Assembly: GCA_036244855.1 (NCBI GenBank)
Contig: BQKZ01001811.1
Coordinates: forward strand, 42,671 to 54,447
Direction: 5' to 3'
DNA length: 11,777 nt
Source: Temnopleurus reevesii
Taxonomy: Eukaryota > Echinodermata > Echinoidea > Temnopleuroida > Temnopleuridae
In this document: one piece after another, positions 1 through 7,925 of the stretch
Position numbering within the stretch: the stretch's first letter is position 1
How the letters are laid out: every line of letters begins with the position of its first letter
Position numbers and translations under genes: made by a program
The notes under the pieces: model-generated
What the model was told of the DNA's origin: nothing
What the model saw: only the letters and a program-made list of their open reading frames with translations
Databases searched by the model: none

Positions 1-134
1 CCGGTCACATAGGACCCCGGAAGCAACACGGTTCACCCCGACTCGTTGTTAACATGGTTAATTCACAGTTAACTTCCTCAGAACAACGAGTCGGGGTGAA
101 TCGTGTTGCTTCCGGGGTCATATGTGACCGGGGC
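1..134. mobile_element. Foldback/MITE element FB1, copy 1 (left end cut by window)
   Basis: The two halves are near-perfect inverted complements. The left arm starts CCGGTCACATAGGACCCCGG and carries AAGCAACACG; the right arm ends TCATATGTGACCGGGGC, with CGAGTCGGGGTGAATCGTGT inside it. The loop is about 111-free: only some 25 bases around 45-80 are unpaired. The right end at 134 is followed directly by TTAA (135-138). There is no coding capacity, so this is a non-autonomous element. A 4-bp TTAA-type target fits piggyBac-like mobilisation, but the autonomous partner is not visible. It ends about 100 bp upstream of a receptor exon. Confidence 0.85.
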
Positions 135-240
135 TTAACCCATTTACTACAGAATTCTGTAATTCGTATAGACATTGTGTAGGGACTACCTGGTTCCTTT
201 AGTCAACGGATTAAGTTCCTCTTTTCTTATCATTTTCCAG

Positions 241-418
241 AGCGTTGCAATGCACACGTATTGCTATCCACAAGAATCTGGTCGTCTCCTTTATATTCCG
301 ATACATCTTCATGATAATCCAACTTCAACCACTCCTAACCATGGATTACAGCACCGAACTGGACATCAAAACCAGTAGTTTGCAAGAGTCCAGCAGCAGA
401 TTTGTACTCCATAAAGTT
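241..418 (+). CDS. Class B1 GPCR internal exon: ICL1-TM2-ECL1
   Basis: This is an internal exon of a secretin-family G-protein-coupled receptor, a plasma-membrane peptide hormone receptor. It follows a pyrimidine-rich acceptor (CATTTTCCAG, ending at 240) and ends before a consensus donor GTAAGT (419-424). One base completes the previous codon, then 59 open codons end on a full codon (phase 0). The translation contains [19 protein letters not shown], the family signature at the end of intracellular loop 1 and in TM2 (LxCTRxxIHxNLxxSFxxR). A hydrophobic stretch follows, then a polar loop of about 30 residues ([20 protein letters not shown]) that fits extracellular loop 1. That loop is long for the family, as in parathyroid hormone receptors. 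The phase-0 end joins correctly to the exon at 4403. TM1 and the N-terminal hormone-binding domain should lie upstream of the window. The subfamily cannot be fixed from this piece. Confidence 0.87.
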
Positions 419-464
419 GTAAGTATGCAGCAAACCGAAAAGACTCAACCGTAGTACAAAAATA

Positions 465-582
465 CCCAGTCACATATAAGTCCCGACTGAACACGACTCG
501 ACATGACTCGTTGTTCAGTTCATTTTTTCTGAACAAAAAGTCACGATGAATCGTGTTTAATCGGGGATTCTTGTTGCCTGGG
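465..582. mobile_element. Foldback/MITE element FB1, copy 4 (degenerate)
   Basis: The arrangement matches FB1: CAGTCACATATAAGTCCCG at the left, paired arms CATGACTCGTTGTTCAG and CTGAACAAAAAGTCACGATG around the centre, GAATCGTGTTTAATCGGGGA at the right, and an outer pair CCCAG (left) with CTGGG (right end). It is shorter and more diverged than copies 1-3, so it is older. No target duplication is readable. It starts about 45 bp after the donor of the TM2 exon. Confidence 0.62.
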
Positions 583-2789
583 ACGCTACTTACAAAATAT
601 AAAGTCTGACTTCGTTGTCATTCAACTTCGAACCTATAAACGTATATATGATTTTGGAAATTAGCCAAGTAAACCTATTGATGAAAATGAAAATGATATT
701 TTTTATAATGATGCACTGAGACAGCCCCTTAAATTTATAATAACTACATGCGTTTAAAGAGAATGATTGATACTGCTTTAATGCAATTACCACTAATCAT
801 TTAATCGATGAAAAAGAGTCGATCGTTTATCAATCCACTTTGCGATTTTAGTCAAAGTTAGAAAATCATGAACTTATATCGAGCAGCATTTACTATTTCC
901 TGAGGATCACAATAACTTCATTTTCTTGACAGCAAGATTAGTATGAAATTTAATGGTTTCCTTTCCAATTTCATAATCATTTGACTTATGTGAGGGGGCA
1001 GAAAGTGGTCAAATTTATTCATAAAATTCACGCCTTTGGTAAGCGTAATCCGTGGATAAGCTTAGCCAATAGTTTTCTCTCAAATCCCACGTTTTAGATA
1101 AAGAGGATCGCCTACACCCTTTATGTATAAAACATGATTTTTTTCCAAATTCATCGAACTAGGTTTCAACCCTACGGGACGAACACTTCTCTAGTTACGC
1201 TCATCATGTGTGATTCGTCCGTTCCGTCTTCCCATTTTAATTTGCTTCATTAATTCCACCGTAGATTTATTTCGCTGATTCCCACCTCCCGTTGCTTCAC
1301 CGTTGCTTTCACACTGGGGTTGGGTTCCCAGCGTGGGCTACGAAAATGCTGAAGATTGATTGTTTGGGTTGGAAACGGGTCCACGGTCCGTCGATTCTTG
1401 TTCTACCCTCGACATCATTTATACCTCCAACCTAATGATTTATACAAGAACCCTAGCACCTTTTACATCGTAGAAACGCAATCGATATCTCCCATCTAAT
1501 TTACGTTTCACTTATTCGATAGATCACCATTCGCTCTTGAAACAATATCATTTTACGCAACATAGAAATCACGAGATCGTGCGAACAACCAAATCGTATT
1601 CACTCATATGTTGTTCCGATAGCCACCTTCTTCGAAAAAAAAAGTAAATTAGAAGGAATATAATATATTTTCGTTTATATGTTTTGTTTTACATAACATT
1701 TAAGAAAATGTGCGATTTATGTATTGACTACTTGACATTGCGATCGGAGTGGTTGTTTATCAAACAATACCAAATGTGTTCTAAAGACAACCCTTTAGCA
1801 ATTGAACCGCTCGGCACCGCCCCTTTATTACTCACTGAACCTCCCGAAACTGCTTGTCATTTATAATGTCTCTTTGTTACAATGGCAACCATTCTCGTTG
1901 TTCAACGAATGATAACTTTGCTATGTGTGCAAAATGAATGGGTTTGATCCTTGTAACGTCGTACGTTCTTAAAAAGTATTAGTATGTACCGAAAAGTTTC
2001 ATGAAAGATATCTTCCATAGAGACATAAGACAGTCAGCGATAATAGGACAGCTTCAAGAGAGTATGGAACTTAAAACATAATTTCCAAATGGTAATACTT
2101 TTTTAATCACACATCTAACGCCACTGAGCATACTGCAAAAGAGAGAAAACATAGAGAGAGAAACATATCACAAAATCCAAACAAACTGCATTGTGATTGG
2201 TCAATATTTCTAAATTCTATCCTCTGTCATTGCAAGTAAATCTCCTAAAAGTATGTTATGTTTCCATTCCTTGGTGATTGACCCGTGAATTTCCCTAAAA
2301 ATAATTCTTCCTTAAAACTTCCCTCGTTTCACCAAGCGTTCACAGATGGAACTCCCTTGGGTGTATAAAGTAATCTCGTAATTTTATGCGTTGTAATTGG
2401 CAAATACCGATGTTTTGTTACATTACTAAGAGAATATTTGGGTTGCAGACGCAATGTTTTATGGAAATGAATTCCGATTCCCTTGCTTTATATTCAATAT
2501 AACAATCGCCTTCGGCTGCGCGTCTAATACAGAATCATAATTGGTTAAAATATCAAAAACTACAACCGAGTTAGAATTCATAGAATATGAACACGAAACC
2601 AATATGTTGTTTCACTTTCCTTAGACAAGAATGAAGCTTTTTAGTCGAATCTATAGGGATCTCATGTCATTTTCTGATTGTTTATCTAAAGAAAAATCTC
2701 ATTTTCTATCTCATCTTTATATTTTCATATCATCAAAAGCACTCTGTTGAGTATAGTTGACAATCCAGCAATAAAATACCACCCTCGGA
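583..2789 (+). other. Intron DNA without recognised genes
   Basis: This is part of the first intron of the receptor gene. It is AT-rich with many stops in all frames, and the short ORFs show no family signature or convincing splice borders. One near-match to an RFX X-box (GTTACAATGGCAAC, 1876-1889) is the only short motif I noted. No tRNA or element ends were recognised. Confidence 0.6.
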
Positions 2790-2817
2790 TGTCCCTGGTT
2801 TTAGGTAACCCCATTTG

Positions 2818-2831
2818 GTAACCATGGCAAC
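2818..2831 (+). promoter_or_regulatory. Candidate RFX-factor X-box
   Basis: The 14-mer GTAACCATGGCAAC fits the X-box consensus of two inverted half-sites (GTNRCC and RGYAAC) with a 2-base spacer at every position. RFX transcription factors bind such sites, commonly in promoters of ciliary genes. A further half-site GGTAACC lies 12 bp upstream (2804-2810). The motif overlaps ACCATGG, a good translation-start context opening a 70-codon ORF that resembles nothing I know. It stands at the edge of a stretch (about 2790-3170) visibly richer in G and C than its surroundings, which might be an internal promoter or an inserted gene fragment. Function is inferred from the motif only. Confidence 0.4.
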
Positions 2832-3172
2832 TGGAAGCCGATCCTTTGGGATCGATCGATCTTTCATAACACGCGGGGGTCTCTCCTCTCACTTTTACTT
2901 TCTCTTATTCTCCGAGGAAAGTGTTCTAAATTTCTCCGTTCGCCTAGAGATTGATTGCTTGGTTCTCCCTCCTCAGACCAGGGGACGTCCCCGGTTTCCC
3001 CTTCGTGGGTTTCGGAAACCCCAACGCTCCCTTTAATCTGCTTTTCTATCAAGAGATCTGCTAGCTTTGACGGACAAGCGTTTGCGATAAGGATGGAACC
3101 ATCTTACTTATGTTTGTCAAATCGACCGTCGCGTCGCCTCCCCTCTCGTAGACCCCGTTCAGATCAACGGCG
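2832..3172. other. GC-richer segment, function unknown
   Basis: This stretch is richer in C and G than the introns around it and is open in several overlapping frames for 60-73 codons on both strands. No frame shows a recognisable domain, and the overlapping open frames are what higher GC content would give by chance. It runs from the X-box to the left end of an FB1 element. It may be a decayed exon or promoter-proximal region, but I cannot assign it. Confidence 0.35.
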
Positions 3173-3176
3173 TTAA

Positions 3177-3310
3177 TGCCCCGGTCACATAGGACCCCGA
3201 AAGCAACACGATTCACTCCGGCTCTTTGATAATTCACAGTTAATTGCCTCAGAACAACCGTACGAGTCGAGGTGAATCGTGTTGCTTCCGGGTTTCTATG
3301 TGACCTGGGC
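3177..3310. mobile_element. Foldback/MITE element FB1, copy 2 with TTAA target duplication
   Basis: This is a complete copy of about 134 bp. The left end is TGCCCCGGTCACATAGGACC and the right end GTGACCTGGGC. Internal arms AAGCAACACGATTCACTCCG and GAGGTGAATCGTGTTGCTTC match copy 1 closely. It is flanked by TTAA on both sides (3173-3176 and 3311-3314), the expected 4-bp duplication. Apart from one extra T at the left, the ends are inverted copies. No protein is encoded, so it is non-autonomous. Confidence 0.88.
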
Positions 3311-3360
3311 TTAAACCGTTTTAAGGGATACCAGCTTAGCTGAAGCTATTCATGTGGAAT

Positions 3361-3405
3361 CTGGCGCATTAAAAGTACCCCTATTATTATTGTTATTATT
3401 ATAAT
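3361..3405 (+). repeat. (ATT)n microsatellite, possible L2/CR1 3' tail remnant
   Basis: The run CTATTATTATTGTTATTATT follows GGCGCATTAAAAGTACC. L2/CR1-type elements of marine invertebrates often end in a GCGC-TATA-like motif followed by ATT repeats, and a better preserved example is at 11220-11294 here. I read this as a possible worn 3' end of another such element. No reverse transcriptase sequence is recognisable upstream. Confidence 0.35.
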
Positions 3406-3608
3406 GGCAGGTCTGAATGGGACAAGCAATCATGAGAGTGGATTTTCAAACTGGTACAGAAATCTACCTCACGGAATAATTTTTCTTTTTCTGACTAGAA
3501 ACCAGGTCAGCTATTAATTGTATGTTCGAAAATCATAGAGCGGATTTCTCTTATTCGCGTTTCAGTTTTAAACCATTGCATATTCCGCAACGGTGGACAT
3601 TTCTTCAG

Positions 3609-3834
3609 AGGGCTGGCTTATGTTCGACATACGCATTTCCAGTCAGATTTTACTAATCATGTCCCATGCGACTGGAAACCTGGAAATAAATTCAAATAAC
3701 TTCACATCTAACACCGATAGTATAATGTTCTTGACGGGACCATCTGGAGAACTCGACGATGGTGGGCGGGATATTATTCCCGATATTATAGATCAAAGAA
3801 TGGTAGAAAATGGGTTGAATATAGATTACGTCCT
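3609..3834 (+). CDS. Candidate orphan exon, weakly von Willebrand A-like
   Basis: The open frame is 75 codons between a possible acceptor (TTTCTTCAG, ending 3608) and a good donor GTGAGC (3835-3840). The second half reads SIMFLTGPSGELDDGG followed by RDIIPDIIDQRMVENGLNID and YVL. The layout of strand, acidic-glycine turn, amphipathic helix and strand is like the C-terminal half of a VWA fold, as in CLCA-type proteins. I see no MIDAS DxSxS motif, so this is only a resemblance. The exon ends in phase 2 and cannot fit between the flanking receptor exons, which meet in phase 0. It would therefore be a stray or pseudogene exon inside the receptor intron, or a chance ORF. Confidence 0.25.
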
Positions 3835-4028
3835 GTGAGCATCAATATGATCTCCTGAAAACAAAAAAGTACCTTTCTTTCAAATGTAAAAACTGACGCA
3901 CACAGTCTCTGGACCGTTTTCGACTCTCGACCAGAAACGCAACATTGTAGTAAGACAGAAAATGTAACTAATTAAAAGGGAAGTTGATATTTTAGGTGCT
4001 TATGATTCAAAGGAATCTCATCTTTCTG

Positions 4029-4207
4029 GGTTGTGTTTCATAAATCTGTGAGTAGATCTACGCACGACTCTACGAACGACTGGTGATCCTTTCTCAGATG
4101 CAATTCAGCGCCAAGGGGTATCATTGAGTGCAAGGAATGATTATAAGTCGTTCGTACAAACGTGCATAGATCTACAAACAACTTTATAATCCTTATGAAT
4201 CACAGTT
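4029..4207. mobile_element. Foldback/MITE element FB2, copy 1 (no FB1 inside)
   Basis: The left arm runs GGTTGTGTTTCATAAATCTG, then GTAGATCTACGCACGACTC and TACGAACGACT. The right arm is its inverted counterpart: AGTCGTTCGTACAAACGTGC, ATAGATCTACAAACAACTTT, then CTTATGAATCACAGTT. The centre includes TCATTGAGTGCAAGGAATG, shared with copy 2 at 7722. There is no coding capacity and no clear target duplication. A partial extra left end (GATTGTGCTTCATAGAGTTG TGCGTAGATC) follows at 4211-4240. In copy 2 the ATAA at 4040-4043 is the site occupied by an FB1 insertion; here it is unfilled. Confidence 0.75.
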
Positions 4208-4402
4208 AAGGATTGTGCTTCATAGAGTTGTGCGTAGATCGGTACAAAAAACGCGTTGAAAATGATGGACAGATCTCAAGTAAATAGTTTGGTGAGTAAA
4301 AGGAGGGTGGTTTTTGGCGGTTCTGTTGTTAAAGCGTTTTGTTATTCGTATGTTTCTTTCATAGTTTTTCCATTATCATTTTCTTTCTTTTCTGTGTTAT
4401 AG

Positions 4403-4559
4403 CCCGGTTTCTGTCGATTTATCCTGGTTCTTCTCGAGTACTTCAGCATGGCCAATATGTACTGGATGTTTGTGGAAGGACTGTACTTGACCAGTCGCAT
4501 TGCTGTAGCCGTGTTCAGCACCGAATCGAATTTCAAAGTGTACCTCGCAATCGGATGGG
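4403..4559 (+). CDS. Class B1 GPCR internal exon: TM3-ICL2-start of TM4
   Basis: This 157-nt exon follows a pyrimidine tract and acceptor (TTCTGTGTTATAG) and ends at donor G|GTAGGT. It starts in phase 0, matching the end of the 241-418 exon, and ends in phase 1 within the codon after GW. The 52 codons contain the conserved TM3 cysteine near the start (PGFCR, residue 4), which in the family pairs with the ECL2 cysteine. They also contain the signature [12 protein letters not shown] (about residues 18-29), with the almost invariant Glu-Gly of class B receptors, then [17 protein letters not shown] leading into TM4. The size is typical of TM3 exons in this family. All key residues are intact, so this is the working copy, unlike the duplicate at 4871. 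It should join to the exon at 11315. Confidence 0.92.
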
Positions 4560-4574
4560 GTAGGTATCATATCA

Positions 4575-4739
4575 TGTGTGTTTTTTAAATTGGTGTACGG
4601 AGGCACGTGAACGGTTGAAAACGAGTGCGCATTTGATCTGCGCATTAAATGGCAACTACGCATTTTAATGCACGCGTCAGATGCGCGCTCGTTTTCAACC
4701 GTTCACGTGCCTCCGTCCACCGATTTCGAAAAACACACT
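4575..4739. repeat. Large inverted repeat (foldback FB3), copy 1
   Basis: A near-perfect stem lies just after the TM3 exon. The left arm GGAGGCACGTGAACGGTTGA and AAACGAGTGCGCATTTGA pairs with TCAGATGCGCGCTCGTTTTC and AACCGTTCACGTGCCTCC on the right. Pairing continues outward through TGTGTGTTTTTT against AAAACACACTA, and inward through TGCGCATTAAATG against CATTTTAATGCA, leaving a loop of about 10 bases. A non-autonomous foldback transposon is likely. No target duplication is obvious. A related, more worn copy sits at the same relative place after the duplicated exon. Confidence 0.75.
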
Positions 4740-4870
4740 ATATACAAGTGTAAATTGAATGTATTTCAAGCAACATGTTTAGGAATTGACGGAGGACACG
4801 CTTGGCTAACTAGAGCTGATCTTTCTGCCCAATGTTCGTAAATGTTAATGTTTGGCATGTCCCCTCATGA

Positions 4871-4973
4871 ATGTACTGGAAGTTTGTACAGAGACTGTAC
4901 CTGACCAGTCGTATTGCTGTAGCTGTCTTCAGCACCAAATCCAACTTCAAAGTTTCCATCGCAATTGGATGGG
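4871..4973 (+). pseudogene. Truncated duplicate of the TM3 exon
   Basis: This is a diverged copy of the 3' two thirds of the 4403-4559 exon, 414 bp downstream, with the same donor (G|GTAGGT). The readable translation is [20 protein letters not shown] followed by [14 protein letters not shown]. The first 18 codons, with the TM3 cysteine and the splice acceptor, are missing, so it cannot be spliced in the same way. The class B Glu-Gly pair is changed to Gln-Arg (VEGLY to VQRLY) and Met to Lys in TM3. The frame is still open. I read it as a dead by-product of tandem duplication; rescue through a cryptic acceptor cannot be excluded from sequence alone. Confidence 0.82.
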
Positions 4974-5012
4974 GTAGGTGTCATATTTTCACGTTTACGG
5001 CCCAGGTATTAG

Positions 5013-5186
5013 GGGGTTTTCGAAACTGGTGGACGATGGCTATTGTTGACGGAAGGAAACCTGTGCGCATTTGACATGCATTAAATGGCAAGTGCGCAAC
5101 CGATGTGCGAAATTTAATGCGCACATGAGATGCGCACATTTTATTTTTACCGTCGACAAGTCTCCGTCTATCAATTTTGGAAACCC
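5013..5186. repeat. Inverted repeat FB3, copy 2 (degenerate)
   Basis: The stem has the same layout as 4575-4739. GGTTTTCGAAACTGGTGGAC and GTTGACGGAAGGAAACCTGT at the left pair imperfectly with TTTTTACCGTCGACAAGTCT and CCGTCTATCAATTTTGG at the right, with an inner TGTGCGCATTTGACATGC core. Its position after the duplicated TM3 exon shows the foldback was probably carried along in the tandem duplication. Flanking sequence is shared too: TTGGCTAACTAG and GTTCGTAAATGTTAA occur after both stems (4802 and 5274 regions). Confidence 0.62.
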
Positions 5187-5345
5187 ATTATTAGCACATA
5201 ATAGTCAAGTCATTCAAGTAAAGATTTATCTTATTTCATTACAAGTATTCGTAGGCATTCACGGGGGACACACTTGGCTAACTAGTGCCGATCATTGCTC
5301 GTCTTTGGCCAATTGTTCGTAAATGTTAACGTTTGGTATACTGCG

Positions 5346-6810
5346 CTTTGAGGTTAATAGGAAGCCAGATGCATTACTCTTGTAGTCCATTTCGATTCCC
5401 AAGACATTTCATCACGACATTTCTATTGCGTACAAACCAATAGCTCCGTTTTAATAAGAAATGTGGGCGGGAGGGGGCGTCCCACAATCTAGATCGATGG
5501 GAACCCTTGGGGATTTCGATTCATGTCAGTTTACAAATTGCTGAGCGGAATATTCAAACTGGCCATTTGCAAATGTCTTGCTTCGGGGGGGGGGGGGATT
5601 TATTTTTTTACTACGATTCTTGAAATTACGCGGGTACGAAACAAAGGCTAATTAATCTTAAAAGCTCGGTTGTTAACCTGATAAAACAAAGGGAAGAAAG
5701 TGAAATGGATAGCAAACCCCTTTCATTTCATGAAATGTTCATTTTCTTGGTTTTTTCCTCTCTACCCCACTGTTTTTTCGCCTCACATTTAATCATCCTG
5801 CGTTTTACATCACAACAAGCTCGTAAAGTCGCATTATGGGGAAACTGTTAAGGGGCTAAGATAAGTGTTTGATTAAGCATTTCCGAAAAATAATTTCTTT
5901 TTAATCCCTTTTATTACCAATTTTTGTCATAAAAGAATTTGAAGGGCGCGGGTTATCAAAATACTTACACCTCTTCGTCAATTGTATTAATTTTGCTTAT
6001 AACTTTATTTATCTTGTAAGAAAAGAAAGCGCAGCCCCAAAAGTTTGAAGCTTGTGCTCCGCCGCTGATCATAAATGGTCTTGCGAGTTTGATTTTTGAA
6101 TGCTCCGACACATACGGGTTTCATGTACAACATTTCTGAGCGCCCGTCACATCAGTGTTAGTGTCTCCTTAGAAAATTCACCAAGCAGAGTTGTCTGAAA
6201 CTTTATGACTATGCTGGTTGTGTTTCAATTTATTTGTTTAGGCTTATACCAACGCCAGTTTCCCAATTGGATTGCATTAATGTATTGTTATTTTTTTTGT
6301 CCACTGCTTATACTGTTTACTAGTACACGATATTTTACACGATTACATGATTGATGATTTATTTACAATCTTGGGATCTAGAGTACACCCCACTAAATGA
6401 ATGAATATATTAATTCAACTTCAATAATGCTAAAAGGTATGCTCTTCACCCACTGATCTTTGTTCATTGTGAAATATCAAATAGTTGTTATCAAGTCTTC
6501 CGTGCGACTGGGGCATACGATAGTAATATACAGTCCCCTACATGTTTCAAATAATTCTGCGATGAATGTTGCCCGATGTGGGCTTCATCATCATTGCCTA
6601 TTGAAATATTCAATATCCGGTATGTTCAGTTTTTGAACAGTCATTTTTTTTGGTCAAATTTCAAATAGTTTCCGCTTAGGCGCTGGTGTGACGGCGACAT
6701 TCTTGACACCAGAGTCTACGTTAAGGCACCTGCCAGGTGAGGTGACAGTTTTTGGCGCGAAATGGAGAACGCTTGAAGGGAGAAAGTGCAAATGTATTAT
6801 TCAAAGAAAG
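5346..6810 (+). other. Intron DNA without recognised genes
   Basis: This AT-rich stretch in the large second intron shows no long ORF on either strand and no element ends I can pair. It contains a run of 13 G at 5585-5597. Nothing else in it could be assigned. Confidence 0.55.
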
Positions 6811-7075
6811 CCCTCTACCGGTCATGATTAGAGTGTCTCTCATTGATTCTACTGTGAAGGGCGAAGGTGAATATTGAACTCATGTCTGAATGTATCCGGG
6901 TAACCGACCCCTATCAGACGTGATGGTAGTCTCCAAACTCAGACGCGAGCGAGAGATTTCATTCAGCGTCGCCTGATATTGAAATGTTAAATTCATTCGG
7001 AGGCATTTTCCATGTGATGGTTTGATACCTTTTGCGCCATTGATTGAAATTCAAAATATCATCACTGCATAATCT
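6811..7075. repeat. Duplicated 265-bp segment, uninterrupted copy
   Basis: This segment is a direct repeat of 7355-7493 plus 7797-7925. Shared landmarks in order are CCCTCTACC, TGAATATTGAACTCATGTCT, GAATGTATC, CAGACGTGATGG, CAGACG, GATATTG, ATTCGG, and ATACCTTTTGCGCCA (ATACCTTTTACGCCA in the other copy). It has no coding potential. It serves as the unfilled reference for the insertion in the second copy. Confidence 0.75.
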
Positions 7076-7111
7076 GGATGCTATTTCACCAAACTTAAAA
7101 AACGACTGGTT

Positions 7112-7158
7112 TCAGTTCTTGCGCTGAATAACCGCAATAATATCAGTCATTACGCCTA
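7112..7158 (+). repeat. Short direct repeat C, copy 1
   Basis: CAGTTCTTGCGCTGAATA followed by ACCGCAATAATATCAGTCA and TACGCCTAA recurs in diverged form at 7293-7339 (CAGTTATTGCGCTGAATA, TCCGAAGTAATATCAATCAG, TTCGCATAA). The two lie between the copies of the 265-bp segment and about 180 bp apart, so the local duplication history is more complex than one event. Confidence 0.6.
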
Positions 7159-7292
7159 ACAACGGATACCGGTCGTTTATGGGACGAAATGGATGATGTT
7201 TCATCAACGATCAAGGTTAGGAAGGTTCTAAGGATAAGGCTCTAAAGAAAGTCATTAAGAAAGACGAAGAAAGACTCAAAGAACAAATAGTA

Positions 7293-7339
7293 TCAGTTAT
7301 TGCGCTGAATATCCGAAGTAATATCAATCAGTTCGCATA
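7293..7339 (+). repeat. Short direct repeat C, copy 2
   Basis: This is the partner of 7112-7158, directly before the second copy of the 265-bp segment. It has no coding role that I can see. Confidence 0.6.
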
Positions 7340-7493
7340 AGAATTACAAAAATGCCCTCTACCAGTCACGATTTGAGTGTTCTCATTGATTCCGCTGTAA
7401 AGGGCGATCGATGAATATTGAACTCATGTCTGAATGTATCAGGGTAACCAACCCCTATATCAGACGTGATGGCAGTCTTTAAGCGCAGACGAA

Positions 7494-7796
7494 GGTTGTG
7501 TTTCATAATGCCCTGCTCACATAGGACCCCGGAAGCAACACGATTCAACACCATTCTTTGTTTATTCACAATTGGCTGCCTGCGAACAAAAAATCGTATT
7601 GAATCGTGTTGCTTCCGCGGTCCTATGTGATCGGAATATAAAGCTGTTCGTAGATCCACACATGACTCAACATACGACATGTAACCTTATGTCATGTTCA
7701 GTTCAGCGACGATGGTTATCATTGAGTGCAAGAAATGGTAACCAGTCGTTCGATGAGTCTTGCGCGTTTCTACTAACAGCCTTATAAAAGACAACC
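7494..7796. mobile_element. Foldback/MITE element FB2, copy 2, split by FB1
   Basis: The left end GGTTGTGTTTCATAA (7494-7508) is separated by an FB1 insertion from the rest (7642-7796), which starts AGCTGTTCGTAGATCCACAC. It ends CCTTATAAAAGACAACC, the inverted form of the left end. The central TTCAGTTCAGCGACGATGGT and TATCATTGAGTGCAAGAAAT match copy 1 (4029-4207). Without the insert it is about 170 bp, close to copy 1 at 179 bp. There is no coding capacity. Confidence 0.78.
7509..7637. mobile_element. Foldback/MITE element FB1, copy 3, nested in FB2
   Basis: The left end TGCCCTGCTCACATAGGACC and right end GGTCCTATGTGATCGGAAT are inverted. The arms GGAAGCAACACGATTCAACA and TTGAATCGTGTTGCTTCCGC match the other copies. 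It is flanked by ATAA on both sides (7505-7508 and 7638-7641), while the empty FB2 copy has a single ATAA at 4040-4043. This confirms both the element borders and a 4-bp target duplication. A 104-codon ORF on the minus strand crosses it, but that is a by-product of the foldback. Confidence 0.87.
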
Positions 7797-7925
7797 GAGG
7801 TCAAGAAATTTGATTAGGTTCTGGATATTGTAGCAACATTGGATTGATTCGGCAATATTATTCATGCGATGATTCAATACCTTTTACGCCACTTCTTGAT
7901 ATTCAAATTGACATTACAATATACG

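Larger units (their letters stand above)
7355..7925. repeat. Duplicated segment, second copy interrupted by FB2
   Basis: The left part (7355-7493) and right part (7797-7925) together give about 268 bp and align end to end with 6811-7075. The 303 bases between them are the FB2 element, which itself holds an FB1. The offset between copies is 544 bp before the insert and about 850 after it, a difference equal to the insert length within a few bases. Confidence 0.75.

Noticed and set aside
1684..1866. 60-codon ORF with several cysteines
   Set aside because: It has no family signature and no splice or start context, and its length is within chance for this region.
2815..3176. Overlapping 60-73 codon ORFs on both strands in the GC-richer stretch
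   Set aside because: Overlapping open frames on both strands are expected where stop codons are rare because of base composition. No frame shows a recognisable motif or clear splice borders.
4782..4838. Possible small TM4 exon after the TM3 exon (GIDGGHAWLTRADLSAQCS), with a counterpart at 5254-5320
   Set aside because: The size and phase look tempting, but the peptide is too polar for TM4 and lacks the Pro. A clear TM4-ECL2-TM5 exon in the right phase exists at 11315. I treat this as part of the duplicated intron sequence.
7366..7680. 104-codon ORF on the minus strand
   Set aside because: It crosses the border of the duplicated segment, the FB2 end and the whole nested FB1, so it is a composite of non-coding repeats with no domain signature.
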